Counted from the stretch's first letter, positions 10,015 through 19,925 are shown. The stretch is 32,661 nt of DNA from Balneolales bacterium (GCA_007135115.1 SLJN01000171.1:1-32661), one strand, 5' to 3'. Notes: a model not told the origin generated them from the sequence alone. Translations and numbers: made by a program.

Positions 10015-10162
10015 AAGCTAATAGTCTCTTATTTAAATTCAGTCCAAATATAAGAAATAACGTTATCGGATTTCAAATAATGGTTGAATTCAACAAATCG
10101 TTCACGCTGTCATAATCGGAGCGTGCCGATATTTCATTAAGTAGTGTCTGCAAGTATGATTC

Positions 10163-10855
10163 TCAGGTTGGTTGAGCAAGGGTGAAATAATCGCTTCGCT
10201 CGGATGAAAAAAGTTTTAGAATTCCGGCGGAAGTCAGGTCAACCAATGTCTGTGACGCATTTCGCTTACTGATATTGGCAATGCGGGAGTATTCGCCCAC
10301 GGTGATGCGCTCATATTCACTCAGATACCTCAGCAGCATTTGTTCCTTTGGGCCGTATTCAAACGTAACACCGTCTGACTTTTCATTACGCTTGAGAATT
10401 TCTACGGTTTCCCGGTTTGCTCTTATGCTACGGTCATCTTTGCGGATGAAAACCGTCTTCTTTTTTCCATTAACGACAAAAATGGGTTTTTGAACCGCCT
10501 CGGGAATTTTCATCAGCATGATCTCTTTGCTGCGAAACGGAACGAACTCAAGTTGATACTGAAGAGTAGGAGTGCAGTATTCATAAGCGGCTTGTTCAAG
10601 TAAGAACTCTTGCTCAAAATAGCTTTCGACTCCGTAGAGAGATTTATCATCATCAACGCCTACAAGCAGTGTGCCACCTTTGGTATTGGCAAATGCGGAG
10701 ATTTCTCTGGCGATTTTTTCAGGCGAAGAAACCGTACGTTTGAACTCCAGGAATGTTCCTTCACCGGTTCGCACCAGATGTTTGAGATCATTCAGAGACA
10801 TTGCTGAATTTGAAGGCCTCATAATTGCAATAATTAAGAACAACGAATTACTCAC
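10163..10855 (-). CDS. AlbA_2/Schlafen-type ATP-binding protein with C-terminal winged-helix domain
   Basis: TFLEFKRT...REISAFANTKGGTLLVGVDDD motif, C-terminal wHTH-like region; likely true start MSLNDLKHLV near 10801. Confidence 0.8.
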   Translation of the reverse strand: MSNSLFLIIAIMRPSNSAMSLNDLKHLVRTGEGTFLEFKRTVSSPEKIAREISAFANTKGGTLLVGVDDDKSLYGVESYFEQEFLLEQAAYEYCTPTLQYQLEFVPFRSKEIMLMKIPEAVQKPIFVVNGKKKTVFIRKDDRSIRANRETVEILKRNEKSDGVTFEYGPKEQMLLRYLSEYERITVGEYSRIANISKRNASQTLVDLTSAGILKLFSSERSDYFTLAQPT

Positions 10856-10875
10856 ACCGGCATGAAACCGGCTCG

Positions 10876-11880
10876 TTAACAGGCTTCCTCTTTGGGCTCA
10901 CGTGTCATTAATTCATAAACGGCCTGTTGCGGCTTAACGTCTTCAAAAAGTACCTGATAAACGCTTTCGGTAATGGGCATTTCTACATTGAGTGACTGGG
11001 CCCACTCCTTTACGGATTTGGTCGTTTTAACTCCTTCAGCAACCATATCCATTTTATCAATAACGTCGGATAGTTTTTTGCCTTTACCGATTTCATAGCC
11101 AACATACCGGTTTCGGCTGTGCCGGCTGGTACAGGTGACCACGAGATCTCCTATACCGGCAAGCCCGTTAAACGTTTCTTCTTTGGCGCCCAGCGTGATC
11201 CCGAATCGCTTGATTTCAGCAAGACTTCGGGTGATTAAACCGGCGGCCGCATTATCTCCAAGTTCGGCACCGTCAATTATTCCGGTAGCAATAGCCATAA
11301 TATTTTTAACCGATCCGGCAATTTCAACTCCGGTGATATCGGAGTTAACATAAATGCGAAGCATCGGGGTGATCACACTGTTTTGAATAAACACCGCCGT
11401 TTGGCGCTCTGTTGAAGAGGCTACTATTGCCGCCGGTTTTCTCAATGCGACTTCTTCGGCATGTGTAGGACCGGAAAGCACACCTATTTGATCCGGTGTG
11501 ATGTAGCCATCAAGAACTTCCGCAAGAACTTTACTCATTCGGTTGAAGCCATCAAGCTCAATCCCTTTGGATACCGATACAACAACGGCATCGGAATCAA
11601 GATATGGAGCCATTTTTGCAGCTACTGTTCTCATGGCATGCGACGGAGGGGCCATAATCACAAGTTTTGCCCCCCGGCAGCATTCTTCCATGGATGTATA
11701 GGCTGAAATTTGATCCGGCAACCGAATCGACTTCAAATAGGTAGGGTTGATTCGGCTTAGATTGATGGAAGATGCAATATCCTCTTCCCGTGCCCAGATG
11801 CCGACTTCATGACCGGCATCGGCAAGTACGATGGCCAGGGCAGTTCCCCAACTGCCTGCTCCGATTACTGCTGTTCTCAC
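10876..11880 (-). CDS. gpsA: glycerol-3-phosphate dehydrogenase [NAD(P)+]
   Basis: GAGSWGTALA motif, SVSKGIE, GPTHAEEV, KNIMAIATGIIDG; GTG start overlapping the plsY stop (GTGA). Confidence 0.96.
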   Translation of the reverse strand: MRTAVIGAGSWGTALAIVLADAGHEVGIWAREEDIASSINLSRINPTYLKSIRLPDQISAYTSMEECCRGAKLVIMAPPSHAMRTVAAKMAPYLDSDAVVVSVSKGIELDGFNRMSKVLAEVLDGYITPDQIGVLSGPTHAEEVALRKPAAIVASSTERQTAVFIQNSVITPMLRIYVNSDITGVEIAGSVKNIMAIATGIIDGAELGDNAAAGLITRSLAEIKRFGITLGAKEETFNGLAGIGDLVVTCTSRHSRNRYVGYEIGKGKKLSDVIDKMDMVAEGVKTTKSVKEWAQSLNVEMPITESVYQVLFEDVKPQQAVYELMTREPKEEAC

Positions 11881-12569
11881 GTAGCTTGTTCTTCGTTTAG
11901 TCGACCTTTAGACGGCTTAAAACTGGTGATTCGGTTTTCGTTACCATTTATCAGCCGCTGAATATTTGTTCGATGTTTGTAAATGATAACTATTGCTATT
12001 GCCGAAGATATAAAAAGAAGGGTATTTGCTATGTCAAAACCAAATTGATTTCGTAGCAATAGCAAAAAAAGCGGATATGAAACAGAACCGATTATAGATC
12101 CTAACGAAACATATCTTGTGGTAAACAAGATGATCAGAAAAACAACCAGAGTTAAAGCCACCGAAACCGGCTCTATCGCCAAAAGCATTCCTACGGCTGT
12201 TATAACGCCTTTTCCACCGCGAAAACCGGCATAAACCGGATACATGTGCGCCAGGACAGCGACTGCTCCGCAAATCAACTGGAATAATGTAACTGCTTGA
12301 GCTCCGAATAACAGCTCAGGTCGCCCAGCCAGGTTAAAAGCAAGAAGGCCAACGAAATATGCAGCCGTAAACCCTTTTATGAGATCAATTGTGAGTACAA
12401 GAGTTCCCGCTTTCCACCCAAGGATTCGAAATGTATTGGTCGCGCCGGCATTTCCACTGCCGTAGTTTCGTACATCAACCCCCTGCAGAGCCTTACCAAC
12501 CCATATTGAGGTGGGAATAGCACCAAGAAAGTAGCTAACTACAACTGCTGTTATCAGACCGGTTATCAC
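11877..12569 (-). CDS. plsY: acyl-phosphate glycerol-3-phosphate acyltransferase
   Basis: SGNAGATNTFRILG and FRGGKGVITAVG motifs, polytopic membrane protein. Confidence 0.95.
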   Translation of the reverse strand: MITGLITAVVVSYFLGAIPTSIWVGKALQGVDVRNYGSGNAGATNTFRILGWKAGTLVLTIDLIKGFTAAYFVGLLAFNLAGRPELLFGAQAVTLFQLICGAVAVLAHMYPVYAGFRGGKGVITAVGMLLAIEPVSVALTLVVFLIILFTTRYVSLGSIIGSVSYPLFLLLLRNQFGFDIANTLLFISSAIAIVIIYKHRTNIQRLINGNENRITSFKPSKGRLNEEQAT

Positions 12570-12800
12570 TGGATTAAAATTTGGCTCAAATTACAGTTAC
12601 AATACCCTTTACAATCTACGAAAACTCTTGATTAGTTGGTTAGTGCAGATTTCCTGAATACAAAGAAATTCAGAAAGATCACAACTGGTTGCACCATCCC
12701 TCCAAACTATGATTTAACTCTCCCTACATCTTAGCAATATCTCTTGATCGAGTCAATCCAAACATCATGAGATTAATCTCAATCTATCCGAAAAACCATG

Positions 12801-12830
12801 CTCCCGGGTCACAATATTTGGACCCGGGAG
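12801..12830 (-). terminator. intrinsic terminator downstream of lipA
   Basis: Perfect 10-bp stem CTCCCGGGTC-N10-GACCCGGGAG, minus strand continues CATGGTTTTT. Confidence 0.75.
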
Positions 12831-12856
12831 TTGGTAAAAATAGTTTTATCTAAATC

Positions 12857-13735
12857 TTAAACGTGCCGTTCGGCATGATAAGATGAACGAACCAACGGTC
12901 CGCTTTCTACATGTTCAATTCCTTTGCTTTCGCCAACTTCTTTATAATTGGCAAATACATCGGGATGCACCCATTCCTGAACGTCGAGGTGCATTTTGGT
13001 CGGTTGCATATACTGACCGATCGTCAGCACGTTCAAGCCGACATCGACGCAGTCATCCATCAACTGGAAAACCTCGCCGGGTTGCTCCCCGAAGCCGACC
13101 ATAATTCCCGTTTTGGTTCGCAGCCCCTGTTCTTTAGAGATCTTGAGCAACTCCAGTGAGCGCTCATAGTTGGCCTGCGGACGTACCTGACGGTACAGAC
13201 TCGGCACCGTCTCAAGGTTATGGTTCATCACCTCGGGTTTGGCATCAATGACGATCTGCAAGGCATCCGATAGGCCGCGGAAGTCGGGAATCAGCACTTC
13301 AATGGTTACTCCCGGGATGGCATCACGCAGTTGATAAATGGTTTCAGCGAAAATGGGAGCACCGCCGTCTTTACGCTCATCGCGGTTTACGGAAGTAAGT
13401 ACAACATGCTGGAGCCCCATGAGCTTGGCAGCTTCGGTAACACGTCGAGGCTCATCCCAGTCGAGACCTTTCATCGGCCGGCCGGTTTTTACGGCACAGA
13501 AACCACATGAACGGGTACAAACATCCCCGAGAATCATGAATGTGGCGGTTCCGTTACCCCAGCACTCACCCATGTTCGGGCATCGTGCTTCGGAGCACAC
13601 CGTGGAGAGGTTGTTTTCTTGAATAATGTTATTAACCTCTTTGAATTTTTTACCGGAAGGCAACTTTACCCTGAGCCAATCAGGGCGGCGTTTCGCTTCT
13701 TCCGGGGAGGAAATAACATCGAGTTCTTTAATCAT
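12857..13735 (-). CDS. lipA: lipoyl synthase (radical SAM)
   Basis: CSEARCPNMGEC and CTRSCGFC cluster motifs. Confidence 0.97.
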   Translation of the reverse strand: MIKELDVISSPEEAKRRPDWLRVKLPSGKKFKEVNNIIQENNLSTVCSEARCPNMGECWGNGTATFMILGDVCTRSCGFCAVKTGRPMKGLDWDEPRRVTEAAKLMGLQHVVLTSVNRDERKDGGAPIFAETIYQLRDAIPGVTIEVLIPDFRGLSDALQIVIDAKPEVMNHNLETVPSLYRQVRPQANYERSLELLKISKEQGLRTKTGIMVGFGEQPGEVFQLMDDCVDVGLNVLTIGQYMQPTKMHLDVQEWVHPDVFANYKEVGESKGIEHVESGPLVRSSYHAERHV

Positions 13736-13782
13736 AAGGACAGCTCTTCTAAGTCTGTGGAAATAATGATAGCTAAAGGTAG

Positions 13783-14538
13783 TCAGTTTACAGGTTGATT
13801 AAAACCCTCATCCATTTGAATTTCGGGGAGGGTATCAACGTGATTCAGTTTAACATCAAATACGGTCGCAAAGTTTGCAATCAGCCGCTCTTTTACTTCA
13901 TCCTGAGATATCTCCCTTCCGGTAAGCTCGTTGAGGCTGCTCACCTGTTTATCGGAAATACCACAGGGAATGATGTGTTTAAAATACTCCAATTGCGGGT
14001 GAATATTAAACGCAAACCCGTGCATGGTAACCCAGCGAGAACACTTAATGCCCATAGCACAGATTTTCGAATTACCAACCCAAACGCCGGTGGCTTTGTC
14101 CATGCGTCCGGCGACCAAAGAGTATTCGGCACACACTCGGATAATAACTTCTTCCAGCAGCCGCAGGTATTTGTGAATATCGGTGAAATACCGGTCAAGA
14201 TCTAAAATCGGATAGCCTACAATCTGACCGGGGCCATGATAGGTGATATCTCCTCCGCGATCATTTTTGACAAACTCGGCTTCAATCTGATCGAGCTCAT
14301 CTTGCTGGTGAAGTAGATTGGAGATATCCCCGCTTTTTCCAAGTGTATAAACATGCGGATGCTCAACAAAAAGCAGCGCATCGTTTCGGCGTTTTCCATT
14401 AAACTGACCTTTTTGCGCGGCTCTTTTTTCGTCGATCAGCTTTTGCTGAATGCGAGCCTGGAGATCCCATGCTTTTTTGTAGGGCACCTGGCCCAAATCC
14501 AGTATATCAACCGTATTCATGACGGTAATAACGGTCAA
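13783..14538 (-). CDS. lipB: lipoyl(octanoyl) transferase
   Basis: RGGDITYHGPGQ, catalytic Cys/Lys context IIPCGISDKQVSSL; likely true start ATG at 14520. Confidence 0.95.
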   Translation of the reverse strand: MTVITVMNTVDILDLGQVPYKKAWDLQARIQQKLIDEKRAAQKGQFNGKRRNDALLFVEHPHVYTLGKSGDISNLLHQQDELDQIEAEFVKNDRGGDITYHGPGQIVGYPILDLDRYFTDIHKYLRLLEEVIIRVCAEYSLVAGRMDKATGVWVGNSKICAMGIKCSRWVTMHGFAFNIHPQLEYFKHIIPCGISDKQVSSLNELTGREISQDEVKERLIANFATVFDVKLNHVDTLPEIQMDEGFNQPVN

Positions 14539-14565
14539 TCTCCGGCATTATGGCCGGAGATTGAC
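14534..14565. other. perfect 13-bp stem-loop in the lpdA-lipB intergenic region
   Basis: GTCAATCTCCGGC-ATTATG-GCCGGAGATTGAC; no U-run on the minus strand. Confidence 0.85.
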
Positions 14566-14579
14566 GAAATCTGAAAGGT

Positions 14580-16001
14580 TTACTTCTTTTTAGGAGGTGA
14601 TCCGAGGTGAACCCCTTCGCCATAAGCTTCGGCGGCAGCCTCCATGATGCATTCGGAAATAGTCGGGTGCGGATGAACCGAGTGGATGATTTCCTTGCCG
14701 GTTGTTTCCAGATCACGGGCAACTACGGCTTCTGCAATCATCTCGGTTACATCGGCGCCAATCATGTGGCAACCCAGCCATTCGCCGTACTTTTCATCAA
14801 AAATAACTTTGACGAAACCTTCGGTATGGCCGGAACCGGTAGCTTTACCGTTGGCACTGAACGGAAACTTACCGACTTTAACCTTATATCCGGCATCTTT
14901 GGCACCTTGCTCAGTATAACCGACTGATGCAATCTGCGGCTGACAGTAGGTACAACCCGGGATATTCTCGTAATTAATGGGGTGTGCATCTTCACCGGCC
15001 AGATTTTCCACACAAAGGATACCTTCATGAGAGGCTTTGTGAGCCAGCCAGGGAGCACCGGTAACATCGCCGATTGCGTAAATGCCATCAACCGAAGTTT
15101 TGTAGGTATTACGGTCCACTTCGATGGCACCTTTATCGTGTTTTACACCCACTTCATCGAGACCCAGGTTTTCGACATTGCCCACAACACCAACGGCTGA
15201 AAGGACAACATCCGCTTCAATGGTTTCCTCGCCTTTTGGTGTTTTAACCGTAGCCTTAACGCTTTTGCCTTTTTTATCTACTTTTTCAACTGAGCTCTTG
15301 GTGTAGATTTTCATGCCGGATTTCTTGTAAATCTTCTCCAGCTCTTTACCTACTTCTTTATCCTCAATTGGTACCAGCGTATCCTGCAACTCTACAATGG
15401 TTACCTCGGTACCCAGGCTGTGGTAGAAATAGGCAAACTCAATACCAATAGCTCCGGCACCTACAACCACCATTCGCTTAGGCTGCTCTTCCAGCTTCAT
15501 GGCAGTTTCGTAGTTGATCACCTTTTTGCCGTCGAACTCAAGATTAGGAAGCTCTCGGGCACGGGCTCCGGTAGCGACTATGAAGTTCTTGGCATTTACC
15601 GTTTCGGTTTTTTTACCGTTTTCATCAACAACTTCAAGTTCTTTCTTTTTGTTGAACTTGCCGTGTCCTTTGATGACTTCGACCTTGTTGGCCTTCATCA
15701 GAAACTGGACCCCTTTACTCATCTTGTTAGCCACATTTCGGCTACGCTTGATGACTTTGGAGAAGTCGTGATCGTACTCCTTCACATTGATACCATAATC
15801 TTTAGCATGGCTGATATAATCCATGACTTCGGCTGTTTTCAATAATGCTTTCGTCGGGATACAGCCGATATTCAGGCAGACGCCTCCGAGATCACGTTTT
15901 TCAATAATTGCTGTCTTAAATCCTAATTGACTTGCCCGGATTGCGGCTACATAACCGCCCGGACCGGATCCGATAACACAGACGTCAAATTCTTTTGCCA
16001 T
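14580..16001 (-). CDS. lpdA: dihydrolipoyl dehydrogenase
   Basis: GGVCLNIGCIPTKALLK redox disulfide, HPHPTISE C-terminal motif. Confidence 0.95.
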   Translation of the reverse strand: MAKEFDVCVIGSGPGGYVAAIRASQLGFKTAIIEKRDLGGVCLNIGCIPTKALLKTAEVMDYISHAKDYGINVKEYDHDFSKVIKRSRNVANKMSKGVQFLMKANKVEVIKGHGKFNKKKELEVVDENGKKTETVNAKNFIVATGARARELPNLEFDGKKVINYETAMKLEEQPKRMVVVGAGAIGIEFAYFYHSLGTEVTIVELQDTLVPIEDKEVGKELEKIYKKSGMKIYTKSSVEKVDKKGKSVKATVKTPKGEETIEADVVLSAVGVVGNVENLGLDEVGVKHDKGAIEVDRNTYKTSVDGIYAIGDVTGAPWLAHKASHEGILCVENLAGEDAHPINYENIPGCTYCQPQIASVGYTEQGAKDAGYKVKVGKFPFSANGKATGSGHTEGFVKVIFDEKYGEWLGCHMIGADVTEMIAEAVVARDLETTGKEIIHSVHPHPTISECIMEAAAEAYGEGVHLGSPPKKK

Positions 16002-16034
16002 TCTAATATCCTGTCTGTTTAGGTGAAAAAATTT

Positions 16035-16046
16035 ACACTCGAGTGT
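16035..16046. promoter_or_regulatory. 12-bp perfect palindrome upstream of lpdA, candidate operator
   Basis: ACACTCGAGTGT, about 34 nt upstream of the lpdA start. Confidence 0.35.
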
Positions 16047-16421
16047 TGCTTACGCGGGCGACAATTTAAGGAATTAAGTAATTCAAGGTAAGTGTTTATA
16101 CCACCGAAGTTTTTTATACTAACTTCATTTAGCACTTTATCAAAACTTGATCATTTTAAGACTGAATCATGTTTCCACTAAAACATTTAAAGCGAAGAGC
16201 AACTTCAGACTTATAAAGCAATATTGACAATCGACCATTTTTCTGTAACACTTTAGGTTTCTATGACGATAAATAGTTAGAATTGTCAGATCGATTGCAG
16301 ATTGGGAAGCTTTTCAGATGTTCTTATCTTTTTGGTCTTAAGCTATAGGACTACTAAAAATTTCTACCAGGGTTAGCAGGTTCAATATTTCAATGTCACT
16401 TTTCAGGGGTAACCAATTCAG

Positions 16422-16904
16422 ATGTTTTCACAATTAGGCAAAGCGTTTACGGTTCTACTCCTTAACGCTTTTATGATCGTCGGTTTAATGCTGGGATTTG
16501 GTTTTCTACAGGAAGTCGCCATATCTCTTTACGAAGCAGGTTTTCAAACTTATAGTGATTTTAAAGATAGTTTGACTGCCCATGCTACTAGCTTTTTGTC
16601 ACAGGAAACACATATCCTTTTCGGGATCATCTTTTGTGTAGGAGTTATCACTTATGATGCCATGCTCTTTATCTCCTGGCTGCGATCATTCCGGTTTACC
16701 AAAACTAAAAGCTGCAAACGCTGCCATCATAAGATCATCCGTGAGCCAAGATCTGGCGTAGACCGCTTGGTTTCCTTTGTAATCGCGTTGAAACGCTACC
16801 GATGTGTAGGATGCGGTAAAGAATATTTGATGATGCAACGCTCAGACAAACATGCTCCCGCACCCTCCTCCCAGGCTCAACCTTCTATGGTTCGTAAAGA
16901 TTGA
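16422..16904 (+). CDS. two-TM membrane protein with C-terminal zinc-ribbon-like motif, hypothetical
   Basis: Two hydrophobic segments then CKRCHHKI...YRCVGCGKEY. Confidence 0.65.
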   Translation: MFSQLGKAFTVLLLNAFMIVGLMLGFGFLQEVAISLYEAGFQTYSDFKDSLTAHATSFLSQETHILFGIIFCVGVITYDAMLFISWLRSFRFTKTKSCKRCHHKIIREPRSGVDRLVSFVIALKRYRCVGCGKEYLMMQRSDKHAPAPSSQAQPSMVRKD

Positions 16905-16915
16905 TTCACCCCGGG

Positions 16916-18070
16916 TCACACTGCTCCAAGGTGATCTTTAACCATACGGATGATCTCATCCTGATGTCTTTGCTCCAAATCCGGAAACAAAGGCAACGAT
17001 AAGCATTGTTGATAATACTTTTCTGAAGCAGATAAGTCAGTGGGTACTTTCCGGGCGTAGGGCTTCATAAATGTTAAATAGTGCAGTGGCACATAGTGAA
17101 CCTGGCACTTATAACCCGCTTTCATCAAGCGATCATACAACTTTTTCCTTTCCGGAATGCGGATAATAAATAGGTGCCAGCTATTCCGGTATTTATCCTG
17201 CTGCGGCGGCAACCCGATTTCATCAACACCCCTAAACGCCTGAAAATAATTGTCAACCAGCTTTTTTCTATTCTTCTGAAACTCCGGAAGCTGCCTTAGC
17301 TGAGCGACACCCATTGCACATTGCATTTCTGAAATCCGGTAATTAAACCCCGGATTGATGATATCATACCTCCAGGGTTCATCCTGTAAATTCCCGGACT
17401 GAATTCCGTGATTGCGAAACTTTCTGACTTCTTCGGCAAATTCCTCATCATTGGTTAGAACAGCCCCACCTTCGCCAGTAGTAATGTTTTTTAATGCCTG
17501 AAAGCTCACCACACCGGCCAATTCAAAACGCCCATCCGTAAATGGGAGCCACCCTCCGGATTCTTCGCGATATTCGGTTCCCATTGCATGACTTAAATCA
17601 GCAATTACAGGTATTTGGTACTCGCCGGCAATCCGGTGGATCTCCTGTCGATCGTAGCCATATCCTCCCATTGAAACCGGTACAATGAGTTTCGGATTAA
17701 TCGCTTCTGAATTCAACAGAGATTTAACCTTTCGGGTATCCAATGCCAGGTTTTCGGGCGATATATCCCCTAAAACCGGGTCCGCACCACAATGAAGTGC
17801 ACTTGCAGCAGTAGAAGCAAATGTAACAGCCGGAATGACAACCTGATCTCCCGGCTTAATCCCTGCGGCAAGATAGGCCAGATGCAACGCTGCCGAACCA
17901 CTTGAAACCGCAACAGCGTGTTTTACCCCACAGTAATGAGCCAGTTGATTTTCAAAATCCCTCAAATAGGCACCTTGAGAAACCGATTTCGTTTGAAGCA
18001 CTTTGCTTACCATTTCACGCTCCGGCTTCCCTATAACAGGCAGACTGTAATTAAGTAGTTCTGATGGCAT
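16916..18070 (-). CDS. DegT/DnrJ/EryC1/StrS PLP-dependent sugar aminotransferase (PseC-like)
   Basis: SSGSAALHLAYLAAGIKPGDQVVIPAVTF, SFQALKNITTGEGGAV with the PLP Lys, RNHGI. Confidence 0.9.
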   Translation of the reverse strand: MPSELLNYSLPVIGKPEREMVSKVLQTKSVSQGAYLRDFENQLAHYCGVKHAVAVSSGSAALHLAYLAAGIKPGDQVVIPAVTFASTAASALHCGADPVLGDISPENLALDTRKVKSLLNSEAINPKLIVPVSMGGYGYDRQEIHRIAGEYQIPVIADLSHAMGTEYREESGGWLPFTDGRFELAGVVSFQALKNITTGEGGAVLTNDEEFAEEVRKFRNHGIQSGNLQDEPWRYDIINPGFNYRISEMQCAMGVAQLRQLPEFQKNRKKLVDNYFQAFRGVDEIGLPPQQDKYRNSWHLFIIRIPERKKLYDRLMKAGYKCQVHYVPLHYLTFMKPYARKVPTDLSASEKYYQQCLSLPLFPDLEQRHQDEIIRMVKDHLGAV

Positions 18071-18119
18071 AAGTTGTGAGATTATTTATTCGTTATAGGA
18101 TAAGTATATAACCACCTCT

Positions 18120-18512
18120 ATGAAAATATTCCTTGCCATACTATTTGTGATCGGGTTCTATGCTCCATTTTCGTACAGTCAGGAGCAGGGGGAGTGGATT
18201 TTCCTGAATAGTGCTCAGGATTCAGCAGTTTATGAAGAAGACGGTTGGATTTGGGGATACAGCGGCAGCGCCTCACGTTTCCATGAAGGGGAGCCACGAC
18301 CGGGTCATTTACGACCTGTCATATTTTCCCCTGGTTACGGTTTCGAGATCGAGCTGATGTTTCGCTTTCAGATGTCGCCCTATGGCTTTTCTGATACCAC
18401 TTCCTATTATAATCCCTATCAATTTATTCCACCCCATTACCTGCATCCCCGGAAACCGATCCACCGACACTGGTCTCGTCCGCCTTACAGACCCTACTAC
18501 CGCGAAAAGTAA
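18120..18512 (+). CDS. small secreted protein, hypothetical
   Basis: Signal peptide MKIFLAILFVIGFYAPFSYSQ; Pro/His/Arg/Tyr-rich C-terminus. Confidence 0.55.
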   Translation: MKIFLAILFVIGFYAPFSYSQEQGEWIFLNSAQDSAVYEEDGWIWGYSGSASRFHEGEPRPGHLRPVIFSPGYGFEIELMFRFQMSPYGFSDTTSYYNPYQFIPPHYLHPRKPIHRHWSRPPYRPYYREK

Positions 18513-18770
18513 GCCAATAGCTTAACAGCCCTTACTTTATTACAACAAACTCCTATACTTTAACCTCAATTATTCATTTAAAACATGACGTTCATCATTG
18601 TTTTAATGCGGGTTTGGTGCTTAATTAGCTATTAACGAAGAATAGTCTGTTGCTTTATTTATGAGCATCGGAAGTTTCGGTTATTCCCGGTATCGGGACA
18701 GTTTGAAGCTATTATTTTCTGAGTTCTTTAAATCTATTAACCTATTTTTTATCAATATCTGGAGGTTCTT

Positions 18771-19391
18771 ATGAAATTATTTATGCCTCTTTTAGCCTTT
18801 TCATTGGTGGTAATATTCGGATGTTCGCTCACGCACGCATCCGGTGATGTAACAACTTCCAATCAATCTATTTCGGAAGAAGCGGAGTTTGAAGTTTTGT
18901 ATTCATTCGACAACCGCGATCGAGGCGAGTGGATCGGCTCCAACCATTTTGAAGGTTTTTTAATCTCTGATGAGTGGAGCAGTCATGGAGAGTTTTCCCT
19001 GATGGGTATTCTGAAGCAGCAAGACCCGACCCATTTTGAGCCTGAGTTCACCAAAATTTACGGACCGAGTCTCCGTGACTTTTCCGGATATAAAGCTATC
19101 GCTGTTGACCTTAGACACGAAGAAGGCGACTGCGACCCCGGCGACGGACTCCATGCCAGAATTTATCTTACCGGTGAAGACTACAACATGATCGGATATA
19201 GCGAAGCCATCAGAGTTTGCACCGAAACCCATACCGCGACAATAAACTTGCCGGATGACCTTCTCGAAGGGATGGATAAATCAGCACTAGAAAAAGTAAG
19301 GCGACTAAGTGTAGAATTTCTGCCTTGTGAATCCGCAACCGGAAATATCGCTCTGTTTATTGATAACATCAGAGGGCTTCCGGCAGATTAG
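18771..19391 (+). CDS. predicted lipoprotein with beta-sandwich (CIA30/CBM-like) domain, hypothetical
   Basis: Lipobox-like VVIFGC; C-terminal IALFIDNIRG typical of carbohydrate-binding-like folds; preceded by GGAGG ribosome-binding site. Confidence 0.6.
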   Translation: MKLFMPLLAFSLVVIFGCSLTHASGDVTTSNQSISEEAEFEVLYSFDNRDRGEWIGSNHFEGFLISDEWSSHGEFSLMGILKQQDPTHFEPEFTKIYGPSLRDFSGYKAIAVDLRHEEGDCDPGDGLHARIYLTGEDYNMIGYSEAIRVCTETHTATINLPDDLLEGMDKSALEKVRRLSVEFLPCESATGNIALFIDNIRGLPAD

Positions 19392-19420
19392 GGTTTATTT
19401 GTGCTGATTTATATCTAATG

Positions 19421-19443
19421 AGACTCCCGAGCGAAGGGAGTCT
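19421..19443 (+). terminator. intrinsic terminator downstream of 18771..19391
   Basis: AGACTCCC-N7-GGGAGTCT, extended by flanking AATG/CATT with a bulge, then T-rich TTCATTATT. Confidence 0.7.
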
Positions 19444-19520
19444 TCATTATTGTGGCAAAATGTAGGTTAGTAATCAGAACATATAGGAACCACAATATCC
19501 ACATCATCCCCAAAACAAAA

Positions 19521-19550
19521 AAGCCCAACAACTCATAAGTCATTGGGCTT
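19521..19550 (-). terminator. intrinsic terminator of the tRNA-Arg gene
   Basis: AAGCCCAA...TTGGGCTT hairpin; minus strand continues TTTTTTGTTTTG. Confidence 0.85.
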
Positions 19551-19557
19551 CAATGTG

Positions 19558-19631
19558 TGCGCTGGGGAGGATTCGAACCCCCAACCTTCTGATCCGTAGT
19601 CAGATGCTCTATCCAGTTGAGCTACCAGCGC
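19558..19631 (-). tRNA. tRNA-Arg (anticodon ACG)
   Basis: Minus strand GCGCTGGTAGCTCAACTGGATAGAGCATCTGACTACGGATCAGAAGGTTGGGGGTTCGAATCCTCCCCAGCGCA; 7-bp acceptor stem, anticodon loop CTACGGA; CCA not encoded. Confidence 0.96.
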
Positions 19632-19925
19632 ATTTATTTATTTTATTATCAGAACAAATCCGATATAGAATAGTAAATATAAGCACTGAAGTAAGCTATT
19701 GCAACCTTTTAGGCACACTCTGGCACATGTTTTGTCCGGAATAAACCGTTTGCGAAAACTTCAATTTTTTGTTTTTTATGAAGACTCGTTGTTTCTAAAA
19801 GTGACAAAATTTTGTAGTTGATTGAATCTTTTTGTCATGCCTTTACGTAACTTACAGTGTTTCTATTCCGGTTTTTCAATTTCATGTACTGAATAGAGAC
19901 CAATAACAATTAAACCGATAAAGCC

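Noticed and set aside
15420-15845. 141-aa + strand ORF
   Set aside because: Antisense to lpdA; not supported.
19553-19744. 63-aa + strand ORF
   Set aside because: Overlaps the tRNA-Arg gene (MCALGRIRTPNLLIRSQMLYPVELPAH is the translated tRNA antisense).
19440-19925. tRNA-Arg as an integration site for a mobile element
   Set aside because: No integrase, no direct repeat of the tRNA 3' end and no island-like genes alongside.
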